This document shows positions 47,607 to 58,976 of a stretch of 64,000 bases of DNA, piece by piece (the stretch's first letter is position 1; every line of letters begins with the position of its first letter). This DNA comes from Megalobrama amblycephala (Eukaryota; Chordata; Actinopteri; Cypriniformes; Xenocyprididae). The stretch is taken from positions 31,948,412-32,012,411 of the forward strand of contig NC_063054.1 in assembly GCF_018812025.1 (NCBI RefSeq). The letters run 5' to 3'. The notes below the pieces were generated by a model that saw nothing but the letters and a program-made list of their open reading frames with translations, did no database searches and was not told where the DNA came from. The position numbers and the translations under genes are program-made.

Positions 47607-50600
47607 TTCAAAAATCATCACTGGCTAGAGATGGACAATATAGCAAAATTGGCTTAAAATGGAGAATCAGAGCATCCATCATTTTAACTAAACAGCCACT
47701 GCAGCCAAGAAGATTCAAAATGTTTAATGCAAGAAGTAAATCATCATGAATATATCTTGAATATTCAATATATCACCCAGCCCTTTCACACAATATCATA
47801 ATTGTTGTGTTTTACAGTAACATTTCTTTCTCACCTTGACAGTCCTACAAATATCCTCCATCTGTGAGATCAGGGCCTGTATTCTGTCATTTCCTGCCAC
47901 CAAGACGGCTATGGCATCACTTAGCTCTGTCTGAGACAAAACAGCAGAATATAACCAATTGTGACAGGTCTTCATAAAAAAAGAGGGGGGAAAAAAAACA
48001 CATGACCAATTCACTCAACGTGTCATCTTTCACAAGAAAGCCATGTCAGACTTGGCTATGCAACTTGTGATAACCACACTTACAGACAAGAGAACAGCAT
48101 GTGAACTAAAGGCCGAGATTGTAAGAATGTTACCCGTCATGACTGATCAAACTTTGCTGATTTGCATTTGAAATGAGTGATTCACTGTTTATAGTGGGCC
48201 ATGACTAAAGGAGAAAATGTCATCATAGCCACCTGGCAAAAATGATGGCTGTTTAGGAGCCGGTTTGGAAATCGACCACCCTATATGATCCCTCAGCGTT
48301 ATGTCATTCTGTTCCAGTACCTCAAAACCAAGAGCCAGAGAAGCATATATACTGTAAGACGAAACTTCTCCTACATTGAGAACTGACCTTCAGCTTAGGA
48401 ACACTGCAGATAACAGATCGACATATGGTGTCCACCATGCACAGGCTTTTCTATTGGGAAAGGCTGGTACGTTTAGTCATTGTTCATCTGGTAGCTGCTG
48501 AAGGGAGTGAGAGCTGAGAACAAGCACTTACAGAGGACAAAACTGAGAGACAAATAAAGTAAAGACCATAAGAAGCTGCTATGACTCAAACACAACAGGG
48601 AGGAGTGACTCATTTCTCAGTTGCACCCTGTTATGAAGACCTTCATTACTAGCAATTCCACAAGAGGTGCAGTAGGTCAAGACCTCAATATCATGTAGGT
48701 CAAGAATGCATCGGAAAGTGACAAAACTGCTGTGATGTTTTTTGTGTGACATGAAACACAATTGTCCTGTTTGTTTGTTTTTTAGAACAACTTTACTCTT
48801 GTAAGACTCTTGGTCCTATTTAGGCCGTATTGTCTGTTCTGTGATGTGCAATTATTGGTGCTTGCTATAGACCACTGCGGTTGCTCATACTTAGTCAAGA
48901 CAAGTCACCTTTATTTATACAGACCCATGTAGCCTCGACCTTTTCAGCGCTGTGCGCTTGTTGTCTTATGTCTTCCGGTTTGTATTTCCACATGGATTTA
49001 TGAATGAACCGCTCATTTTAAAATCTTCCGGTCTACTGACATTTGTTATGATATCAGTTTCAAACATTACAATGCTCATGATAATGTTCATTACCTCTAC
49101 AATAAGTAAATCCACTTCACCATCTAATTACTCTACAACGTCGATGCCATAGTCAAATATACAGAGCTACCGCAAAAAAAAAAAAAAGGATTATTATTCA
49201 GCTCATGTCAGTTCATTGTTGATTTAGTTCAGTTTAATAACTGATCATCAATTATCAGTTCAATTCAGATATAAGCAGCTCTGATACAATTCAGTTCTAT
49301 AATAGTGTCAATGTTGCAAACATTTCTCAATTATGAAACAATCTCAGTTCAGCTATAGAGGAAAAGCAGCTCTACAGAAGACAATAGTGTGAAAATCCAG
49401 CTCAATTCAAGTTTTTTTCATGTCAGTGCTGTCAAATCGACAATATTACTGAATATTAAGTGACTTGCCTATTTGGGGTTTGAAAGACAAAGGCGACAGT
49501 GGCAAGGAACCCAAACTCCAACAGAGAAAAAAAAAAACTATGGGAGAAACCAGGCTCAGTCAGGGGGTCAAATGAAGAGACATGGTGTGATGTGAGCAAA
49601 CACTTAACCCTGAGTTTTGTGTAACAGACATGAATGACACTTCAAATCATGTGGTTGACAAGAAATGCGTTATTTGTTATTCAGTGACTGGATTGCCTGG
49701 TGAACAATAAAACAGGAAAAAAAATCACTAGACACTATATAACTTTTGGCCCTCTAGCAGGTAAAAAAACTGCATGTATTTTGTGGAAGAACATTGTTTT
49801 GGTTGTGCTTCGGCTCTGCATGACTGTGGCTAAATATATGGTTATCCTACTGCTCATAAAACATTCACTGCTTAAGAGATATATCCTGTTTAAATGGAAA
49901 GGATCTCAAGCTGACTAGCTGAAGATGTTACTGTAGCTATACCCATTAATAGACACGGTACTTGAAAATAAATTCCAGCACAGCGCTACACTTTTACATT
50001 TCATCCTCAGTTCTCAGAAAAGCCAATGTTGATTCTCGTTTTATTACAAGCTCTGTTGTGTTCTCTTTTTTCCAGCACACTCTCTGTTAGGGATTTGTTT
50101 AAAATGGGGGATTCCCTGGAGGTTTCAAGGTTTAGAGTACCCAAATAATTCATTTGTAATCGGATTGACGGCTCAATCGGATTGAAAATCGTTCATGTAA
50201 ATACCTTAAAGGTGCTAAAGAGGATCTTTTCGTCGACTGAGAAACCAAAGACTGTTAGTGAGTTTTTGAAATGAGCGCATGCGTAAGAACCACCCCCCTC
50301 CTTCACAGCTCATTTCGAGGGAATGCCTCCCAAAATTCGTGCACGAGTATTGGAACATGAGTGTTTACCACCGGCATTCGCTGTGTCGTGTTAGTGGATT
50401 CATTATGTCGGACTCACCGCAGGTAACTCATAATCTGCAGTTGTTACTCCTGTCTCCTGACAAAAACATTGCATGCGGCGCCTGTGGAGTGTGGAAAGTT
50501 ACTGGAGCGCGCAGCCGCGCTTGTCTCTCACAAGGAACGTCACGGCAGTGATTGACAAGCCAGAGGGCCAATCGTTTACGCGATGATCGTGTAAACGATT

Positions 50601-53600
50601 GGCTGATGTTTTTAAGGCCCTACCTCGTGCACAGATGATGTATATTAATATTATTCCTTTCAATGCACCTAATAAATAGTCTTTTATCAGTTAGTAAAGA
50701 CAGTTTCAAGTAATATTGCAAAAATGTATAAAACAAAACATCCTCTTTAGCACCTTTAATCGATCCGATTGAGCTCGATCCGAATGAAATTTCGATCGGA
50801 TTGGAAGGGGTGGTTTATTCCTTTTCTAATCCGATCCAACAGCAAAAAATAGCATGTAAACGCTTGAATCCGACTACTTTCTCAGTCGTATTCAGAAGTC
50901 TCTGGGGCACATGCCCAGTGCAATGTTGACACGCATTACGCAGTGCGCAAGTTCATGTTTAGTATTAAGTTGTAAAACCATAGCTGATTTATGAATGTGT
51001 ATACGATAACGATGTGTATACGATAACAAAAATAACCATGAGCTCTGTTGGTGTCCATAGTTGTCTCTGCAAGTGTGATTTATATGACGTCACACGCAGA
51101 GCGCGTGCACAAAAGTTTTAATCGGAATGTATAAAACACATATAAACGGATATTTTTTTGCTTTGCGGTGCCAAACTTGCACAGTGTGAAACCGATGCGG
51201 TGTAAGAATGTTACAACTAGACGATTAGCAACCGACAACCAATCGCGTAACTTACCTTATGTTTACGCACTTTGGGCTGTCGGATGTATAAACAGTCGTT
51301 TCTAGGAAAAATGTCAAACGGCGATGGAAAACGCGACAACTGGAATGAAGAAGAGACCGTCATTCTTTACCTTTGTATTTAGAAAATTTCGCTCAGAAAA
51401 AAACTTAATATTACAGGCAGCAATGTGTAACATGAGGACGCGCAATGCTAGAGCCTTTATGTAAACAGGTCACCGCAAATATGCAGATTAGGACTTTAAC
51501 CTGGGATTTAGGAATGTGCAGTGTGAAACGGTAGTTTATGAATACCCTGGATTAACTGTAAACCCCGGGTGTAGTATGAGCAGTGAAACGTGAATAAAGA
51601 TATCCCAGGATTCCGTTTGCCAGGGGTTTAGAATGACCTATTTCAAGTGTGAAAAGCCCTAGGCCTACCTGTAGGAGAGATCCGAGACATATCTAGGGAC
51701 CAGAATATCATGGAGACTTGAAGGGTTGGCTTTTTTATATGTGACTTCATGATTAATCTCTTCAGAAAACATAAAAGCTTGTTTGTTAGACCAATTAGAG
51801 GCAGTAAAAACTGAAAAAGTAGGGACAGTTGTTGGTTGAGGCAGGAGTCAGGGCTGCTGGTGGTGTGTACTGTATGCGTGTTCACATGTGGGTGGGTGTT
51901 GATGTGAGAGAAGTTCGGTGAGATCGAGCCCCTTACAATGTGTGAAACCTGCTGGTTAATGTGTTATACACACATCTGTCTAGTTCATTCACACCACAAC
52001 AAACCAAGCAAAACAAACTTAAAAAACTGATTGTCTGGTTGTTGAAGTCAATTATACTCTATGCAAATCCTCTACCTTTTGTCTCTTGTAGATGACCGTC
52101 AACGGGGCCACATCACAGTCCTTGTGAGCCCCGAACACCTTGCACATGGAGCATGTCGGTGTCTCACAGGTGAGGCAGTAGATGTTGATCTTCTCTTCCT
52201 CATGCTGGTCACACATCAGCTGCTGTTGCTCTGTTTTGGGCAGGAGTGGCCTGTAGAGTCAAAACAGAAAGAGATTTATGGTATGTGTAAAGGTTAAAGA
52301 TTTGCAAAACTGAGCCATCACCACTGTGCCCTTTAGCAAGGCGCTGACCCCCGGTTGCTCTGGAGGGAAAAGTAATTATGATAATAAATATATAATATAA
52401 ATGAAAATATATAATATTCCATTTTAATTTAAAAATGTATATTTAATGACACTGCTAAAATGCTACTGGGGCATGTTGTCACAAAATGAGAATATTGTCA
52501 CATAATGAGAATAACTTTTTCAATATTTAATATTTATTTTTTCTGGGCTATAACAGTGGCAAACAATATTTTAAAGGCATGTGTCTATACAGAAACTGAC
52601 TTTCAAATTCAGTATAAACAAAAAATAATACTTTTTCTTAAAGGTGCCCTAGATTATGTTTTTAAAAGATGTAATATAAGTCTAAGGTGTCCCCTGAATT
52701 TGTCTGTGAAGTTTCAGCTCAAAATACCCCATAGATTTTTTTTTATTAATTTTTTTAACTGCCTATTTTGGGGCATCATTATAAACGCGCCGATTTTATG
52801 CTGCGGCCCCTTTAAATCCCGTGCTCTCCGCCCACAGAGCTCGCGCTTGCCTTAAACAGTGCCTTAACAAAGTTTACACAGCTAATATAACCCTCAAAAT
52901 GGATCTTTACAAAGTGTTCGTTATGCATGCGGCATGCATGCGTCGGATTATGTGAGTATTGTATACTGTTATATTGTTTACTTCTGATTTTGAATGAGTT
53001 TGATAGTGCTCCGTGGCTAACGGGTAATGCTACTCTGTTGGAGAGATTTATAAAGAATGGAGTTGTGTTTATGAATTATACAGACTGCAAGTGTTTAAAA
53101 ATGAAAATAGCGACGGCTCTCTTGTCTCCGTGAATACAGTAATAACCTATGGTAACTTTAACCACATTTAACAGTACATTAGCAACATGCTAACGAAACA
53201 TTTAGAAAGACAGTTTACAAATATCACTAAAAATATCATGTTATCATGGATCATGTCAGTTATTATTGCTCCATCTGCCATTTTTCGCTATTGTTCTTGC
53301 TTGCTTACCTAGTCTGATGATTTGGTTGTGCACATCCAGACGTTAATACTGGCTGCCCTTGTCTAATGCCTTTTATAATGTTGGAAACGTGGGCTGGCAT
53401 ATGCAAATATTGGGGGCGTCGCCCCGACTGTTACGTAACAGTCGGTGTTATGTTGAGATTCGCCTGTTCTTCGGAGGTCTTTTAAACAAATGAGATTTAT
53501 TTAAGAAGGAGGAAACAATGGAGTTTGAGACTCACTGTATGTCATTTCCATGTACTGAACTCTTGTTATTTAACTATGCCAAGATAAATTCAATTTTTCA

Positions 53601-54442
53601 TTCGAGGGCACCTTTAACCAATAATACAGTATAATTACATGCAAGTTTTGAATAGTTAAATACATAAAACAATTATCAATCAAAATTGATTTTAACTTTG
53701 CCATAAAGCACCATAAAATGTCCAGCACATTATTTTAACATAACTTTATAAAAATAAGTATGGGGAGATGGAAATTCTAAAATTATAAAACTACACATAA
53801 AACTACAGTTATATTATTAAGAATTCTTAATTTGAATTCTTACCTAAATTTACCTTAGAATTCGTCCTGTTTGCTACCTCCATTCAAATTCAAATTTTAA
53901 AAGACATCCTCACTTCAATTCTGAATAGCGCATGAGACTGGTTCTTATATCCCTCTAAAAGTGCATATGATAAACTACATACAACAACAAGCATTCTTTC
54001 TTTTTGAAAAAGGAGATACAATATCACTTCCCCTGAGGTGAATCACTATAATGGGAGCTGATGCGAAAATTTGACATTAAAGGCATTTACAGCAGGTGCT
54101 GTTTAAAAGTGATTGATGCAACTAATATGATATTCTGTCCTAAAATGGGCACATTACTCACATAGACCTTTTCAACAAACATCTGTCCTAATCTGTCTTG
54201 TCAAGTAGAAAGAGACTGTTGTATGTGCAGTGTGTTGGCAGCAGGCATGTTCAAAACAGACTAAGTTTATGAAAGACTGCCATCCTGTGGATGTCTGCTA
54301 ATAGGGCAGTCATATGAAACACTATAATGGTGAATGGAGTGATTACAAATATAGGTTATAAATCTATTTATACCTACTCATTTTGCTTTTATATTTGTCT
54401 TCTTGTAACTAGTGATCTCAAAGCATAAATTCTCAAAATACA

Positions 54443-54488
<46 letters not shown>

Positions 54489-57400
54489 TTGCAATAGTTG
54501 CAAGAAAAAGTATGTGAACCACTTGCAGAATCTGTGAAAATGTGAATAATTTTAACAAAATAAGAGAGATCATACAAAATGCATTATTTTTGGTTTAGTA
54601 CTGTCCTGAGTAAGATATTTTACATAAAATATGTTTATATATAGTCCACAAGACAAAATAAATGGCTGAATTTATTTAAATAAAAAGTATGTGAACCATT
54701 GGTTCTTAATACTGTGTGGTTACCTGGATGATCTACAACTGTTTTTGTTTTGTTTTGTTTTGTTTTGTGATGGTTGTTCTTGAGTCCCTTGTTTGTCCTG
54801 AGCAGTTAAACTGAGCTCTGTTCTTCAGAAAAATCCTCCAGGGTTTGCAGAATCTTAAGTTTTCAAGCATTTTTTGCATATTTGAACCCTTTCCAGCAGT
54901 GACTGTGTGATTTTGAGATCCATCTTTTCACACTGAGGAGAACTAAGGGACTCAAACACAACTATTAAAAAAGGTTCAAACATTCACTGATGCTCCAGAA
55001 GGAAACACGATACATTAAGACGCGGGGGTGAAAACATTTGAATTTGAATATCAAGGTAAATTGTACTTAATTTTTTCTTCTAGGAAATATGCAAGTATCT
55101 TCTGTTGCTTCCGAAGGGCAGTACTAAATGAAAAGCAATGATATTTAAACAAAATAAGAAAAATTGGGACATCTTCATCCTGTTTAAACGTTTTCACCCC
55201 CTGGCTCTCAATGCATCATGTTTCCTTCTGGAGCATCAGTGAATGTTTGAACATAGTTGTGTTTGAGTCCCACAGCTGTCCTCAATGCAAAAAATGCTTG
55301 AAAACTGAAGAATCTGCAGGACCTGGAGGATTTTTCTGAAGAACTGAGCTCAGTTTAACTCGTGTAGAGTCGTGGATCATCCAGGTAACCACACACAGTA
55401 TTAAGAACCAATGGTTCACATACTTTTGAACTGGGTCATTTTAATAAATTCAACTATTTTTTTCTTGTGGACTATATGTAAACATCTTTTATGTAAAATA
55501 TCTTACTCACATTACTCACATTTTCACAGTTTTGCAAGTGGTTCACATACTTTTTCTTGCAACTGTATATTATATATATATATAGATATATACACATACA
55601 TACACACAACGTATCTTTTGTGTTTTTGAAACAACCTCTACATTCAGGTCACCTTCTTTCCATCAAAGACACATTATTAACCATGTTACATTACGCATTC
55701 ATGATAAGCACCTCAGCGTTTGTTACAAAATGCCTCAAAGTCTATCTGTCTTATTATACCCAATTACACATATTTTTCACAGAAGGTCTCATGACACATT
55801 GTTTATTGCCACAGGGATAAAGCGTCCTAGTTATATTTAGTGTTTTGGCAAAGGATTGCAGCAGTCACAAGAGCCTCAGGTCCTATGTCTCTGTTGTGTT
55901 TACGTGACGTGGCAGAAAATCTCCCACATGCAAGTAAATCACATATTTGTGTCACTACACAGGGTTTAAGCCTCATTGATGAAACAGAACAAGTGTCGAG
56001 TAGTGGCGTGTCACTACGCTTTTGAAACACCATTAAAATCTGTTGGCATACAGTGTATTTTTGCTAAACAGCTTGGAGGGGTTGCTGGATCTCTATACAG
56101 AAAAGACTGCTTTGAAGTATGTACAACAAATAGCTTCATTCATATCAGTGCACCCACAACAGATATGCTTGTTCTTGGTGTGTGGAACAGGTCCAGAAAA
56201 AGCCAATGCTTTGGAGATGACCCCAAGTCAAAACTGACCTGTTAGTCTCTGATTTGTAGATATCAATGATATTCTCCACTAGCAGGTTCCTCTGAAGGCC
56301 GTATACACCATGCCGGTCCAATATCACTTCATGGCGACAAGATGGGCAGCGGAAACGTCCCGCTGTAGACACAGTGGTAGAGCTCCGGTTTTGCCAAAAA
56401 GAGTTAGAGGCCTAAACCAATAAAAGAATATTAGTTCAAACATTAGTTAATTGGCAACTGCACACACATCAATGTCATTTCTCTAAGCTAAGGGATGAGT
56501 CAACGGGATAAAATTTAGAGTACAACCATACTCTGACAACCATAGTGTGGGGGTGGGGGGTACTATGGAAGTCAATGGGGCGAGATCTGCTTGGTTACAA
56601 ATATTCTTCCAAATATCTTCCTTTGTGTTCATGAATGGATGCCTTTGCCCAGCAAACGGTAAAATTTGACTGTCAGTTATCTCTGGATATTTGTTAAAAG
56701 TAAAAGATGATAATTAATATAGATGGATAGCAGCACTCAGTTATGCTAAAGCCTGGCCTAACAACGTCACCCACTCCTTTGAGAGGGAATACTAATGGCT
56801 CCACTGAAAGCTGAAACTCGTCTTGATGATGAGATGACTAGACTAATACCTCGAAGGAGCAATGGAAAAGAGTTTTTGCATAAATCAGAAAGGGTAAATG
56901 GATCATTAATCTCTATGTGACAGCTGATGTGGGCCTCTGAGGTCTTGTTTCATTTTCACAATACAGTAGTCAACTCCAAAAATGACTTTTAAGTAAATAT
57001 TAAAACTTTTAAATGAGGTTGAGGAATACAGTATAACTTTGAAAAATGTTATATTATACACAATAAATGTCCAAATTAAATGCCAAATTCACAACAGCAC
57101 ACACACAACAGCACAAATATTAAAGGGTTAGTTCACCCAAAAATGAAAATTCTGTCATTTATTACTTACCCTCATGTCGTTCCACACCCGTAAAACTTTC
57201 TTAATCTTCGGAACCCAAATTAAGATATTTTAGTTGAAATCTGATGACTCCGTGAGGCCTGCATAGCCAGCAATGACATTTCCTCTCTCAAGATCCATAA
57301 AGGTACTAAAAACACATCTAAATCAGTTCATGTGAGTAGAGTGGTTCAATATGAATATTATAAAGCAATGAGAATATTTTTGGTGCGGCAAAAAAAAATA

Positions 57401-58936
57401 ATAATAAAAAATAATGACTTCTAAAGTGATGGCCGATTTCAAAACACTGCTTCAGGAAGCATTGGAGCACAAAATGAATCAGCGTATCGAATCATGATTC
57501 GGATCGCCTGTCAAACTGCCAAACTGCTGAAATCACGTGACTTTGGCGCTCCGAACAGCGGGTTCAATAGAGGGTATGCACGTGACGTCACCGTCGACCG
57601 TTACGACTGCGGTCACGTCCACTGAGTGGCAAAAGACTGAGCGGCAGCATTGGTTTTCAGCGTGAATGTCCCGAAAAACACACAAAACACATCCAAAACG
57701 GGAAAGAGCTTTGTGATTGACTGTACAAATAGCTTTGACACAAAACCTGAGGTATATATTTAAAGACCGCCAAAAGCTACAGAAAAAAGAAGCAAATGGA
57801 TCATTGTAATTCACAGAAACAACTTGACTTCAGCAGATAAACATGGATTTGCAGTAATCATTTTGTGTCAAATTGTTGGATTTTGAGGTAAAATCATACC
57901 GTATATATTGTATTGTTATATATTATGTTGACAACTCATCAATTAAATATTTTGCATCATATATTCTGCATAATTGGGTGTTTTTAAATAAACAACACTG
58001 ACAAAAACTATACTATAAAACTATATATGTTTTAAGGCTGGACAATATGACGATATAACATTGATATAAGTGATTACGCGGATTTAAACCTACCTATATT
58101 GTAGTTATATAAAATATTCACAGGCAGATTTGCTTTATGTGTCTCCCCGCCGTCGAAATCAGGCACATATAAATGTCAGGAAACACGATTCCTGGCTGCA
58201 TGCAATATCCATGGATTAGGTTTATTTGACAAGTTGTAAGGAACACATTCAATTCCAACCTTTCGTGTAATTCGTCAGTTTTACTCGCGTTTTCGCAGTT
58301 TCCTCTATTAAATCCAGTCACGCAGCAGCTTCTTTTGCCACTCAGTCTAGCTGAGGGAGCGCGCTTTCGGCGGGAAAGTGACGTCGATGCATACCCTCTA
58401 TACGCTGATTCATAACGCTCCGAGTCCGAAGCTTCCTGAAGCAGTGTTTTGAAATTGGCCATCACTATATCGTTATTTTGTTTTCTTTGGCGCACCAAAA
58501 ATATTCTCGTCGCTTCATAATATTCATATTGAACCACTCTACTCACATGAACTGATTTAAATATGTTTTTAGTACCTTTATGGATCTTGAGAGAGGAAAT
58601 GTCATTGCTCCCTATGAATGCCTCATGGAGCCATCGGATTTCAACTAAAATATCTCAATTTGCGTTCCGATCATTAACGAAGGTCTTACGGGTGTGGAAC
58701 GACATGAGAGTGAGTAATAAATGACAGAATTTTCATTTTTGGGTGAACTAACCTTTTATCAACAGCTGCTCGTCGAGGCGGCGTCAGTTAGGACAGGTCC
58801 TCAAATTTGATTGAACGTCTGAGCTGTGTTTCATCACCAGGCGGACACATTTCGCTGTTTGTATCATTCCGCTTGTCTTAAAAAAAGCCTCCGCTTGTCT
58901 GTGCCCCTAGAGATTGCCAAATAGGATCAATAATTT

Positions 58937-58976
<40 letters not shown>

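Larger units (their letters stand above)
47931..52075 (-). other. trim54: trim54 intron 3
   Basis: 4.1-kb intron. 48000-48880 has no recognised repeat. 48890-49650 is a dispersed repeat. 50206-50759 is a TTAA element inside an older repeat. 51170-51660 looks like a diverged non-autonomous element (GTGTGAAACGG, CCCTGGATTAAC). No extra exon is seen. Confidence 0.45.
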
